From: a virus
IMG/VR virus record: IMGVR_UViG_3300029267_003703
Span: 21,448-85,447 of that record
Strand: one strand, 5' to 3'
DNA length: 64,000 nt
In this document: positions 46,402 through 55,160 of the stretch, one piece after another
Numbering within the stretch: the stretch's first letter is position 1
Layout of the letters: every line of letters begins with the position of its first letter
Notes under the pieces: generated by a model
Seen by the model: the letters and a program-made list of their open reading frames with translations, nothing else
What the model was told of the DNA's origin: nothing
Databases searched by the model: none
Made by a program: the position numbers and the translations under genes

Positions 46402-48171
46402 TTATGGCCGGTCTACGGCGCGGATGATGTCGTAGTAGTACGGCCCTCCTTCGTCGACTGGCCACTCACGTAGGTGCCTGCGCAGGTTGTGGCAGATGTT
46501 GTGCATCAGCGAGACGTCGTCTTCGAAGATCTCGATGAGCGGCTCTTTCTTCTCCGGCTTCATGCGCAGCGCCCGCCCCATCACCTGCTGAATCCAGCCC
46601 TTCTGCGAACCGGGCTCGAGGATGACGACGGTGTCCAGCTCTTGGCTGTCGAGTCCTTCTCTGCCGTACTTGGCGATGGAGAATGTGATCTGCTTGTCGT
46701 GCAGCATCGCCAGCCGGGTCTCACGCGGGACGTCGTGAATCATCAACCCGGCGTTCGAGTTGTGCCGCATCGCCTCTTTGAGGTAGGCCTCCTGCCTGTT
46801 CTTCAGGATGTTGTCGAGCCGTCGCCTCGCGGAGTCGCAGGCCATCTTGCCCGCTACCCTGTCGAGCTCCCGGCGCTGCCGCTCGGGCAGCAGGGTCGGG
46901 GTGACCTCGAGCTGGGCGCGTAGCTTTTTGATGGCCTTCTCCATGTCCTTTACGGTCTTCACCCGCATCTCTCGGTCCTCTTTGCTCGGCATGAAGGACA
47001 GGAAGCGTTGCAGGGTTCGAATGACGGACAGCTTGTCCCTCTTGTCGAGCGAACACGCCTCCTGCACGTTGGCTGGCGGGTCGAGCTCCTCGAGGGTGGG
47101 CTCGGGAATGTCGGAGTAGAACGTGCCGAGACCGTTCCAAAGCGACAGCAGGTTGACCAGCTCCTCGATGCTGTTGGACAGCACGAGAATCTTCCTGCCC
47201 TCGTCGAGAAGCTCCCCGATGCGGTTGAGGACGAAGTGAAGGCGGTCCGGCCAGCGTCCGAAGAAGCCGGCCAGCATGCCATAGTGCAGCTCCCCCCGGG
47301 CGTCGTAGATCTGTTGAACGACCGAGGGGTCCGCGGTGTTGGGGGCAAAGCCCGTCTCACGGAAGTTGATGTGAGGTTTCAGGTCTTGCGCCAGGTTCTT
47401 GTAGAGCACGGGGCCGACGTGCAGCTCCTGCACGATGTGCATGCCGTCCTTGCGCTCGGGGGTGGCGGTGAGACAGTACCTCCGGCCGTAGAACAGGTTG
47501 GCCGTCTTCGAGAATGTCTCGGCGCCGATGTGGTGGCCCTCGTCCCAGATGATGACGCCGAAGTACCGCCGGAACTCTTCCGAGAACCGGTCGGCCTTCT
47601 GCGACAACGTCTGGTAGGTAGCCAGAACGATGGGGTGCTCCCAGTCGAACTTGCTGCCCTCCACGCGCCCCACCCCGCCAGGCACGTCGAGGAACTCTTC
47701 GATGGCCGCCGCCCATTGGTCGAGCAGCGTGCTGTTGTCGACGATGATGATCGCTGGAACCTTCAGCTGGGCGATGAGCTCGAGGGCGCAGACCGTTTTG
47801 CCCTTGCCGCACGCCAGCTGAAGGACGCCGCCCCTTGCGAGCAGCATGTTCTTGACGGACTGGCGCTGTGTGAAGTCCTTGCGGTCTCGCCAGTCCAGGA
47901 TGATGCGGCTGCTGACTTCCGTTTGTTCGAAGGAGGAAGGTCGGCAGTCGACGATGTCGAAGTCGCGGGGCCGGTTGTACCTCCAGAACTCCCGGGGCAC
48001 GATCAAGTGGTGCTCCGTTTCGACGTAGAGCTTGTAGTACTTGATCGTCGTCGTGCCCGGGGAGTCGAAGGTGAGCGCCCGCTTGGTGCCCTCGACGTTC
48101 AGAACCTCCTTAGGTACCCAGAGATCGGAGTCCAGGTACCCCTTACCGCGCTCCCTCCTTACGGCCCTCAT
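46402..48171 (-). CDS. SF2 DNA helicase/translocase, UvsW/XPB-like
   Basis: A 589-residue protein. Motif I is LACGKGKT, Ia IIIVDNSTLLDQW, II DEGHH, III LTATPERKDG, V DTVVILEPG and VI QQVMGRALRMK, in the order of DExH-type SF2 helicases related to UvsW and XPB. A zinc-free helical insertion of about 130 residues (residues about 390-470) sits between motifs III and V. Such enzymes remodel forks and branched DNA or clear RNA. It overlaps the next gene upstream as ATGA. Confidence 0.9.
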   Translation of the reverse strand: MRAVRRERGKGYLDSDLWVPKEVLNVEGTKRALTFDSPGTTTIKYYKLYVETEHHLIVPREFWRYNRPRDFDIVDCRPSSFEQTEVSSRIILDWRDRKDFTQRQSVKNMLLARGGVLQLACGKGKTVCALELIAQLKVPAIIIVDNSTLLDQWAAAIEEFLDVPGGVGRVEGSKFDWEHPIVLATYQTLSQKADRFSEEFRRYFGVIIWDEGHHIGAETFSKTANLFYGRRYCLTATPERKDGMHIVQELHVGPVLYKNLAQDLKPHINFRETGFAPNTADPSVVQQIYDARGELHYGMLAGFFGRWPDRLHFVLNRIGELLDEGRKILVLSNSIEELVNLLSLWNGLGTFYSDIPEPTLEELDPPANVQEACSLDKRDKLSVIRTLQRFLSFMPSKEDREMRVKTVKDMEKAIKKLRAQLEVTPTLLPERQRRELDRVAGKMACDSARRRLDNILKNRQEAYLKEAMRHNSNAGLMIHDVPRETRLAMLHDKQITFSIAKYGREGLDSQELDTVVILEPGSQKGWIQQVMGRALRMKPEKKEPLIEIFEDDVSLMHNICHNLRRHLREWPVDEGGPYYYDIIRAVDRP

Positions 48172-48686
48172 CCTCCCCCCTCACCTCCTCCGTGCCGCGT
48201 GAACGGGGCGTTGGAGATGAAGTGTGCCAGGGACATCAGGGCCCCTACAGCAGCGCCTCTGCCCATGGTCAACGCAGCGTTGCGGAAGCTGAACTGCTCC
48301 ATCGGCTCTAAGGTCGCGAGCATGGACGGAACGGTATACCAGTTCGACGGGACCATCTCCACCGGGTTCATCTGGATGACCTCGTGGCCGACGGGGACGC
48401 CTCTTGTTACAGGAGTAGCGGAATTTTGGGGGGTAGAGAGAAACGCCGGACGCTTCACCGACGTGGACAGCGCCGCCGGCGGTGTGCCTCGGGTCAGGTT
48501 CGTGACCGGGACTTGGAATGATTGGGACACTTTCCTCGCTGACTTCTGCGCCCCGCACGATTGGAAGTAGTCGCACACGGGTCTGATGTTCGATCCTCCT
48601 GTGCTCATGTAGTTCGGATCGTATCCGCCCCTGCACTCAACAGCCTGAGCGGACCACAAGTTGCCGAAACAGTCCGGCTTGCCCAT
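48168..48686 (-). CDS. Cys-containing hypothetical protein, first gene of the replication operon
   Basis: A 172-residue protein behind AAAGGAGAACC. The N-terminal 45 residues contain five Cys (CFGNLW, CRGGYDPNY, CDYFQSC), a possible zinc site. A Pro/Ser/Thr-rich middle follows, with a Gly/Ala-rich hydrophobic C-terminal segment (AALTMGRGAAVGALMSLAHF). The mix of Cys-rich and hydrophobic parts is unusual for a replication operon and more like a virion protein. No family recognised. It is divergent from the head operon. Confidence 0.55.
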   Translation of the reverse strand: MGKPDCFGNLWSAQAVECRGGYDPNYMSTGGSNIRPVCDYFQSCGAQKSARKVSQSFQVPVTNLTRGTPPAALSTSVKRPAFLSTPQNSATPVTRGVPVGHEVIQMNPVEMVPSNWYTVPSMLATLEPMEQFSFRNAALTMGRGAAVGALMSLAHFISNAPFTRHGGGEGGG

Positions 48687-48749
48687 GGTTCTCCTTTCTG
48701 GAGCTACGTCTGTGCTCCGTTTCCCTTATGACCGCTCTCGGGCTATCCT

Positions 48750-48779
48750 TGCGCGGGCCTCTGCGCCATTGCTAGGATG
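48750..48779 (+). promoter_or_regulatory. Sigma70-like promoter for the head/portal operon
   Basis: TTGCGC (48750-48755), an 18-base spacer and TAGGAT (48774-48779) with upstream TGC as extended -10. ATG 48800 follows an AAGGAG ribosome site. No leftward promoter was recognised for the divergent replication operon. Confidence 0.45.
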
Positions 48780-48799
48780 GCAAGATAAGGAGAAACCCG

Positions 48800-50254
48800 A
48801 TGCGTACGAGCGGCCTGATCCTCGACCTTCAAGACGACAGCCAAGGGCAAGTACTTCGGCAGATCTATTCTTCTTCGGACGATCTACCGGAAGAGGTGAA
48901 AGTCGCTCACCCATTGACCGAGCAGGAGAAGACGACGCTCCCCGACGACGTCTTCGCCCTCGTGCTCGTCAACGGTCAGGAGTCGATGCGGAAGTACGCT
49001 TGCGTGGACCCCGGCAACACCCTGCTCAACGTCGAGTACTTCTTGCGCACCCGGCACAAGCTGCCAGAAGAAGCGCAGAAGGTCGCCGCTGCCAACCTGC
49101 GCACCGCCTGCTCATGGTACGGCCTCGTGCATTCGGAGCTCGAGAAGGTCGCGCTGGGACTGGGGGCAGCCAAGGCGCTGATCGGTCCCGCCATGACCGG
49201 GCTGTCCGCGGCGACTACGGTGGCGGGCACCTCGAAACAGATCAGCGGCAACCTCAATCAAGCACGGCAGTCTGGCGGCATGATCCAGAACTTCCTCAAG
49301 CAAGGGGAGGCCACCTTCACCCCGCTCATGCCCCCTCCGTCGTCTGAGCAGGGCAAGCCAGCCAAGACCAAGGCCGTCATCCGCAAGGTCGGGACGGTTC
49401 TTCAAAACAATGAGACTGGGCAGAGCATCAAGGGGCAGGAGCTCGTCAGTCAGACCCCTCCCACTCCCCCCAAGCAAAAGCGCGGTCGCCTCATCACCAC
49501 CCCCAGTTCCCCCGCCGGCTTCATGGAGACAGCGGAGAAGGTGCTTCATCCTCACGTGGACGTGACGGGCAGCGAGGCCAAGGTCGTCGTCCAGGAGAAG
49601 AAGAGCTCTGCGTTCGCCCTGCGTGACCGCTACCCCTTGGACAACTTGAAGCAGGTCAAGCGCGCCGCCGCCTACTTCGACGAGCAGGGCGTACGGATGT
49701 CGCCGGCGGATCGCCATGAGTACTGCGTCAACATGACGAAGCGAGCCGGGGCTCTCGGCATCCCCGTCAGCGAAGAGGCGCAGAAGTACGGCTCCGAGAC
49801 CTACGCCCCGGAGGAGGAGATCAAGGTGGCGATGGACGTTCGCCGCAACCTCGCCTCGGGCAATGAGAAGCTGATCGGTATGCTCAACGGCCTCATGAGC
49901 AAGCAGGCCCACATCCCTCCGGAGGTCTTCTGTGAGACTCTTGGCATGATCGACACGACCTTCGGTCTCAACCATCACTACGACCGCTATGTGCCTGACC
50001 CGTACTGGACCACCTATGGACTCGAAAAGCAGGCCGAGTTCGTCGAGACGATTGGCAACGAGACCATCACCGGGGAGCAGCTGCAAGCGTTCGCGAAGGA
50101 GAAGCAGGACGCTCGTGGTACGTTGGAGAAGGTCTTCGCCATGGATCTGGTCGACGAGTTCTGCAAAGACCCGATCGGCATCTTCAAGTCCCTTCCACGG
50201 GAACAGAAGTTGCTCATCATGCGGATGGCCAGTGCGGTTGCCGGTGGTGAGTGA
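48800..50254 (+). CDS. Putative virion protein with repeated LxKxA motifs
   Basis: A 484-residue protein. Residues 1-85 form an N-terminal domain. Three short motifs recur: ELEKVALGLG (near 114), LMSKQAH (near 369) and GLEKQAEFVE (near 406). Between them are a hydrophobic Gly/Ala-rich segment (residues about 115-150), a Pro/Lys-rich linker and a helical domain with YPLDNLKQVKRAAAYFDEQG and HEYCVNMTKRAGALG, a pattern I associate with structural proteins of large phages. It is the first gene of the portal operon, suggesting an internal head or portal-associated role. Confidence 0.6.
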   Translation: MRTSGLILDLQDDSQGQVLRQIYSSSDDLPEEVKVAHPLTEQEKTTLPDDVFALVLVNGQESMRKYACVDPGNTLLNVEYFLRTRHKLPEEAQKVAAANLRTACSWYGLVHSELEKVALGLGAAKALIGPAMTGLSAATTVAGTSKQISGNLNQARQSGGMIQNFLKQGEATFTPLMPPPSSEQGKPAKTKAVIRKVGTVLQNNETGQSIKGQELVSQTPPTPPKQKRGRLITTPSSPAGFMETAEKVLHPHVDVTGSEAKVVVQEKKSSAFALRDRYPLDNLKQVKRAAAYFDEQGVRMSPADRHEYCVNMTKRAGALGIPVSEEAQKYGSETYAPEEEIKVAMDVRRNLASGNEKLIGMLNGLMSKQAHIPPEVFCETLGMIDTTFGLNHHYDRYVPDPYWTTYGLEKQAEFVETIGNETITGEQLQAFAKEKQDARGTLEKVFAMDLVDEFCKDPIGIFKSLPREQKLLIMRMASAVAGGE

Positions 50255-51042
50255 TGCCCCACGTTCCGCAGGACCAGGACTTCGCGACCATCTTTCTCGA
50301 CCCTCAGCAGGACGCGAAGAACGAACCCACTATCACGGAGGAGAGCCGTCTCGAGCTGCTGTCCACCGAACCGCATCCTCTGGGGCCGGCTGACCCGCAG
50401 CCGACGGGCGGGGTCACCCTCTCCAACTTCTTCCGCCATCCAGAGGCGCACCCTATCGTCTTGGACCTGTGGCTCTCGAACAAGTTCGGCCCCGAGTGGC
50501 TCGACTGGGAGCCGGAGACTATCGAGGCGCAAGTCGAGGCGATGTGCAAGTGCGACCTCAGCTCCTTGAACCTGTCCAAGATCCACGCCCTCAAGTCTCT
50601 GCACTTGGTCGACTCCTTTTGGGAGCGGTGGGAGGTGTTCGTCTGGTGCGCGATGCCCTTCAACGACCTGTACCCGGACTTCGAGATTATGCAGGTGCCG
50701 ACGGTTCCGCAGTGCATGATCGCCGTCGACATCGCCGACCAAGTTCGGGACGACGTCGAGTGGTCGGAAGAGGTGAAGCGGTTCCTCGAAGTGGTGCACC
50801 GCCACGACGGCATCATGGTGCCGCAGGCTCCGCTCGACTTTGTCACCGTGGACACCGAGGGGTTCCCGCTTGAGCCCGGGGTCATCCAATCTCGGTGGCC
50901 CGAGGTCCGCAAGTCAGGCCGGGCTCCGGGGTGCGACACATCGAACGACTGCCAGCTCACCCGAATGCTTGAATCCTACCAGTTCATGCAGGAGTATCGG
51001 GACAGGCTTCAGCGGCAGCTAAGGACGGTCCTTCATGCCTGA
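50254..51042 (+). CDS. Hypothetical protein in head operon, 262 aa
   Basis: ATG 50254 overlaps the previous stop as TGATG. The product has an acidic, probably disordered first 50 residues and then a helical globular part with conserved-looking Trp and Asp residues (HPIVLDLWLSNKFGPEWLDW, LVDSFWERWEVFVWCAMPF). The region after GDTSNDC-type sequence is a charged helix. No family recognised, although its position between a putative internal protein and portal genes suggests a head role. Confidence 0.6.
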   Translation: MPHVPQDQDFATIFLDPQQDAKNEPTITEESRLELLSTEPHPLGPADPQPTGGVTLSNFFRHPEAHPIVLDLWLSNKFGPEWLDWEPETIEAQVEAMCKCDLSSLNLSKIHALKSLHLVDSFWERWEVFVWCAMPFNDLYPDFEIMQVPTVPQCMIAVDIADQVRDDVEWSEEVKRFLEVVHRHDGIMVPQAPLDFVTVDTEGFPLEPGVIQSRWPEVRKSGRAPGCDTSNDCQLTRMLESYQFMQEYRDRLQRQLRTVLHA

Positions 51043-52066
51043 GTTCGACGAGAACACCATGCGCGGCTTCATCGAGGAGATGGAGAAGCAGGCTCTCACA
51101 GGAAACCAGGTGCTCGGGCTGGCCACGGGCACCGGCGCGGCGCTCGGAGGTCTTTGGCAGGGGGGCAAGGCGTACCGAGAGGCCAAGCAGCAAGGTGCCA
51201 GCACTTCGGAGGCGTTGCAGCAGGCGGGCAAGAAGGGCCTGATTGGTGCGGGCGCCGGTGCGGCGATTGGTGGGGGACTTGGGGGCATCAGCAAGCTGCG
51301 TAAGGGCAAGGGGCTGTTCACCATGCCCAAGTCCTCCCCCATCATGGGGGGCCAGGTCATCGACCCCGGCAAGTCGCTCGCTGAGTTCGGCGGGCATGTC
51401 GGGCACATCTGGACGGGCAAGGGCAACGTTCGCAGTTTCGGCGGGGGAGCCGTGCCCGCCATAAAGGCGGAGTCTGAAGCGGCCAAGGCACTGGAGAAGG
51501 TCCGACAGGCCCCGGTGGGCGAGGTGAAGGATCCTCGGTTCCTATCCTCCATTCGAGGAAAGATCTCTCCCGCTGAGACCAAGCGGCTGGCTGAGGAGAA
51601 GGCTCAGAAAGCGCTGACAGCAGCTCAGGCCAGGGCCAAGGCAATGGAGCGGGCGGAGAAGGCAGGTCTCACCAGCATCCCAGGCACCCTCACCGGTATT
51701 GCGCGGGACCCTCGAGGAACTGCCGGCGCGTTCGGTGACTACATTCGGACCATGAGCGGGGGAGAAAAGGCATTCGCTCTTGGCTTCCCTGCTGCCTTTG
51801 CCGGCATGGGGGCGCTGGCTCCGGAGGAGGGGCAGAGCAGGCTCGGCGGAGCTCTGTCAGGCGCGGCATCGAGCGTGCCGTGGATGATGCCGTGGATGCC
51901 CAAGAGCTTCGCCATGACCATGCTGCCCGGGTCCTCGTCCATCATGCCTCAGATGGCCCTTGGCCGCCCCTTGGAGATGGCGGGCAGCGCTGCCGGTAAC
52001 GCAGCGACCTCGGGATACCGTCGGGTCGCCGGCGCGGTTCAGCCGCCGGAGGAACAGGGTAGATGA
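51035..52066 (+). CDS. Hydrophobic putative internal virion protein
   Basis: A 343-residue protein. It begins with NTMRGFIEEMEKQALTGNQV, which carries the EKQA motif shared with the neighbouring gene. Two long Gly/Ala-rich hydrophobic stretches follow (residues about 22-45 and 68-90), then charged helices (ETKRLAEEKAQKALTAAQAR). Such Gly/Ala-rich, membrane-compatible proteins in head operons may be ejected with the DNA or line the portal. It overlaps the portal gene as ATGA. Confidence 0.6.
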   Translation: MPEFDENTMRGFIEEMEKQALTGNQVLGLATGTGAALGGLWQGGKAYREAKQQGASTSEALQQAGKKGLIGAGAGAAIGGGLGGISKLRKGKGLFTMPKSSPIMGGQVIDPGKSLAEFGGHVGHIWTGKGNVRSFGGGAVPAIKAESEAAKALEKVRQAPVGEVKDPRFLSSIRGKISPAETKRLAEEKAQKALTAAQARAKAMERAEKAGLTSIPGTLTGIARDPRGTAGAFGDYIRTMSGGEKAFALGFPAAFAGMGALAPEEGQSRLGGALSGAASSVPWMMPWMPKSFAMTMLPGSSSIMPQMALGRPLEMAGSAAGNAATSGYRRVAGAVQPPEEQGR

Positions 52067-54090
52067 GCTTCTTTTCAGGAGGACTGCAGGGGGTGGCCAC
52101 GGGGCCCGGTTCGGGGCTGCGCTTTGCGTCTACCCGAGGTCGGATTCAGGGCAGCCCGTCGAACGGGATGAACTACCCGAGCCCGTTCTTCGACATCGGG
52201 CACACGTACCTGCCGGTCACGGTCAAGGCGCTGCTCCGCTGGTGCCGGTACTACTTCATGACGAACCCGCTGCTCAATGCGGGCACGTTCAAGATGGCCG
52301 AGTATCCGGTGACCGACCTGCTCATCGAGCACGAGAACCCCTCGGTGCAGAAGCGGTGGTCAGAGTACTTCCACGAGCACTTCATGTACCCGGCCTTCCA
52401 GATCGAGGTGGGCCTGGACTACTTCACGTACGGCAACGCGTTCATCACGATCTACTACCCCGTGCGCAAGTGGCTCAAGTGCAGGCAGTGCGGCCATCAG
52501 GACCACGAGGCGGACCTTCGGTCGAACTACATCTTCACCAACTTCGAGTTCCGCCTGACGTGCCCGCGCTGTGGGCACGTGGGGACCGCTGACGTCAAGC
52601 AGCAGTACCTCAAGAACGCCAGCGAGATCCGACTCGTTCGGTGGAACCCCGAGGATGTGGAGATCGACGTCAACGACATCACCGGCGCCGTCGACTACTA
52701 CTACATCATCCCGCCGATGATGAAGAACGACATCACGGTGGGCAAGAAGAGTGTGGTCGGGGAGATCCCGCAGATCTTCATCCAGGCTGTGCGAGAGAAC
52801 AAGGGCGTGAAGTTCGCGCCCGACAACTTCTTCCACCTCAAGCGGCCGAGCCTCGCCAACCTAGACCGGGGTTGGGGCACTCCGCTGCTTCTGCCCGTGC
52901 TCAAGGACGCCTACTACCTGCAGATCATGAAGAAGGCGCAGGAGGCGATCCTGCTCGAGCACATCATCCCGCTGCGCATCCTGTTTCCGCAGGCCGGCAG
53001 CGCGAGCTCGGACCCGTACACGACGATCAACCTCACTCAGTGGCGGGAGCACGTCGCCGGCGAGATCGCTCGGTGGAGGTACGACCCGAACTACATTCCC
53101 GTCATGCCGCTGCCCGTGGGGCACCAAACGCTGGGCGGTGACGGCCGGGCCCTGTTGCTGTCCGGTGAGATCCAGCAGTGGAGTGACCACTTGGTGGTCG
53201 GCATGGGCGTCCCGCGGGAGTTCATCTTCGGTGGCATGAGCTACGCTGGCACCAACGTGTCGATGCGGATGCTCGAGAACGCGTTCCTTCGATACATCAG
53301 CCGGCACTTGGCGCTGTCGAAGTTCGTGATGAAGTCCGTGTCCAAGTACATGGATTGGCCCGAGGCCACGTGCAAGTTCAAGCCCTTCAAGATGGCCGAC
53401 GACCTCCAGCGCAAGATGTTCCTGCTCAACGTCAACGCGCAGGGCAAGATCAGCGACACTTCCTTCCTGGCCGAGTGCGACTACGACCAGTCGGAAGAGA
53501 ACAAGATCATGCTGCGCGAGAACAAGGAGCGCCTCGAGGCCCTCAAGGACCAGCAGGTTGCGCAGGCCGAGGCGCAGGGCGAGGCCATGCTCGTCAACGC
53601 TAAGTACCAAGCGAAGATGCAGCAGGTCATGATGCAGGCACAGCAGGCGCCCGTCGCCCCGGGCGAGCCGGGCGGCCCCGAGCAACAGATGCAGGGCGGA
53701 GGTCCTGGCGGGCAAGGAGCCATGGGCGAACCAATCCCCGGGGGCCAGCCCGCCGAACAGGCGCAGCCCCAAGCGCAGCAGGCCGAGCAGGGCTACTTCC
53801 AGCAGCAGGTCGGCAGCCCGCTCAACATGGGCCAGGACATGCAGTCGAACCAGATGATGAACATCGATCTGCCATCGATGGCGATGCAGCAGGCCCGCAT
53901 GATCACCCAGCTCCCGCCCGAACAACAGCAGACCGCCATCCAGAACCTCGAGCAGCAGTCCCCCGAGCTCGCCGAGCTCGTGCGCCAGTACCTCACCCAA
54001 CTCCAGCCGCAAAGCGGAGGCGGGGGCGTCGACATGCGCCCGCAACCCAACGTGTACCCGGAACGGCGCGAGACGCCGATGGTGACTTAG
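52063..54090 (+). CDS. Portal protein with inserted zinc ribbon
   Basis: A 675-residue protein. The core resembles phage portal proteins: LLNAGTFKMAEYPVTDLL, RGWGTPLLLPVLKDAYYLQ, and the PREFIFGG segment with long helix SMRMLENAFLRYI. Portals are dodecameric DNA channels at the head vertex. Unusually, residues about 139-175 carry CRQCGHQ and CPRCGH, a four-Cys zinc ribbon inserted in the wing region. The last 170 residues are Gln/Met/Pro/Gly-rich low-complexity sequence. Assignment as portal rests on pattern and neighbours; a related structural protein is possible. Confidence 0.65.
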   Translation: MSFFSGGLQGVATGPGSGLRFASTRGRIQGSPSNGMNYPSPFFDIGHTYLPVTVKALLRWCRYYFMTNPLLNAGTFKMAEYPVTDLLIEHENPSVQKRWSEYFHEHFMYPAFQIEVGLDYFTYGNAFITIYYPVRKWLKCRQCGHQDHEADLRSNYIFTNFEFRLTCPRCGHVGTADVKQQYLKNASEIRLVRWNPEDVEIDVNDITGAVDYYYIIPPMMKNDITVGKKSVVGEIPQIFIQAVRENKGVKFAPDNFFHLKRPSLANLDRGWGTPLLLPVLKDAYYLQIMKKAQEAILLEHIIPLRILFPQAGSASSDPYTTINLTQWREHVAGEIARWRYDPNYIPVMPLPVGHQTLGGDGRALLLSGEIQQWSDHLVVGMGVPREFIFGGMSYAGTNVSMRMLENAFLRYISRHLALSKFVMKSVSKYMDWPEATCKFKPFKMADDLQRKMFLLNVNAQGKISDTSFLAECDYDQSEENKIMLRENKERLEALKDQQVAQAEAQGEAMLVNAKYQAKMQQVMMQAQQAPVAPGEPGGPEQQMQGGGPGGQGAMGEPIPGGQPAEQAQPQAQQAEQGYFQQQVGSPLNMGQDMQSNQMMNIDLPSMAMQQARMITQLPPEQQQTAIQNLEQQSPELAELVRQYLTQLQPQSGGGGVDMRPQPNVYPERRETPMVT

Positions 54091-54095
54091 GGGGT

Positions 54096-54123
54096 AAAAA
54101 ACGACGCCCCCCGAATGGGGGGC
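54096..54123 (-). terminator. Terminator for the leftward 54200-55911 operon
   Basis: GCCCCCC (54106-54112) pairs with 54117-54123 over a GAAT loop. On the minus strand it is followed 4 bases later by six T residues. For rightward transcription it lacks a U-tract but may still stall the portal operon. The 109-base gap holds nothing else recognisable. Confidence 0.5.
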
Positions 54124-54199
54124 CCTGCTCCGTCCGGCCCGTCGACTTCGACGTTCAACCCGGACTCACCCCTGAGCGGGGGCGCCGTGTGGTGCAGGC

Positions 54200-54508
54200 T
54201 CAGAACCAACCGTTGTCGGTCTCTGCCTGCACCTTCGCGAGCGTGGCCAGCGCCACCCCAATGCGGCGCCATGCGTTGAGGATCTCCTCCTCAGCACCGG
54301 CGCCCTGGGCGAGCGCAAGCCCCTCTGCAGCGCGGTGAGCGGCGAGCTCGTACTGCTCGGCCGCGTACCGCGCGTCAAGCTCGAGAAGCACGGCGACGCT
54401 CGCGTCGTCCTGCTGCTCCAAGAGCTTGAGGGCCCTGTTATAGGCCCTTCCGCAGAGGTTGCCCGCAACACGGCCGTTTCGGCTTTCGCCGCGGTCGTTG
54501 CGTGCCAT
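54200..54508 (-). CDS. Small helical hypothetical protein
   Basis: A 102-residue, fully helical, Ala-rich protein (LLELDARYAAEQYELAAHRA) reminiscent of TPR-like or helical bundle sequence. ATG 54508 has a TACAAT box 7 bases upstream and no ribosome site. The start context TAGTAGTGATGG is nearly the same as at the 31148 gene. No family recognised. Confidence 0.55.
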   Translation of the reverse strand: MARNDRGESRNGRVAGNLCGRAYNRALKLLEQQDDASVAVLLELDARYAAEQYELAAHRAAEGLALAQGAGAEEEILNAWRRIGVALATLAKVQAETDNGWF

Positions 54509-54515
54509 CACTACT

Positions 54516-54521
54516 ATTGTA
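54516..54521 (-). promoter_or_regulatory. -10-like element 7 bases before a start codon
   Basis: TACAAT on the minus strand (54521 down to 54516), preceded by AGG, ends 7 bases before the ATG at 54508. No recognisable -35 box (CGCAAA at 17 bases) and no ribosome site. Confidence 0.35.
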
Positions 54522-54533
54522 CCTTCTTTCTGC

Positions 54534-55160
54534 TTACTTTTGCGTCCACAGATCCATTACCTGTTCGGCCATCAGAGCCATGCAGCTCAGGCACATCAGC
54601 TCCATGGACTCTTCTTCGTCGAAGTGCCCGCCCATGTCGCTAGAAGGAGTTCGGCCGTCCGGGGGAAGCGGCTCCATGGTTCCGTAGACGGCGCGGATCA
54701 TGGGCTCACCGTCCACGGGTCTTTTGCAGAAGTCGCAGAAGATGGGAACGTCCGGATCCTCTATCTCTTGCGGGTCTGCGGGCTGAAGCCCTAGCTCCTT
54801 CCTCACCTCCTGTATGGCGAACTGGAGCTCGTCGACCAGGCTGCTCCACACGTCGAACGGAAGCATCTCCTCCAAGACCTCCCATTCGTCTTCTCCAACG
54901 TCATCCTCCATACCGTCGATCAGGTCGTATGGCTCCTGGTTGGAGACGATGAAGGAGGGGACCATCGGCTCGTCCCCGTTCATCCAGTACTCGCACATGA
55001 TCGTCAGATCGAGGTCCACGTACGGGATGACCCCGTCGAGTCGGACCACTTCCCAGCCGAGCGGGATGTCCCTGTCCGATCCTCTGCAGATGTGGCCGGA
55101 CGGCACGGGGCTCAGAACAAGGCTTGGGTCTCGGTACCTGTCGGGGAAGGTCATCGCCAT
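54534..55160 (-). CDS. Hypothetical protein with C-terminal zinc-knuckle
   Basis: A 208-residue acidic protein. ATG 55160 follows GGAGAAG, with a second in-frame ATG two codons later. A beta-rich N-terminal half (WEVVRLDGVIPYVDLDL) precedes a helix and a C-terminal part with CDFCKRPV and CLSCMAL, two Cys pairs about 48 residues apart, a possible zinc site. No family recognised. It overlaps the upstream gene by 10 bases. Confidence 0.6.
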   Translation of the reverse strand: MAMTFPDRYRDPSLVLSPVPSGHICRGSDRDIPLGWEVVRLDGVIPYVDLDLTIMCEYWMNGDEPMVPSFIVSNQEPYDLIDGMEDDVGEDEWEVLEEMLPFDVWSSLVDELQFAIQEVRKELGLQPADPQEIEDPDVPIFCDFCKRPVDGEPMIRAVYGTMEPLPPDGRTPSSDMGGHFDEEESMELMCLSCMALMAEQVMDLWTQK

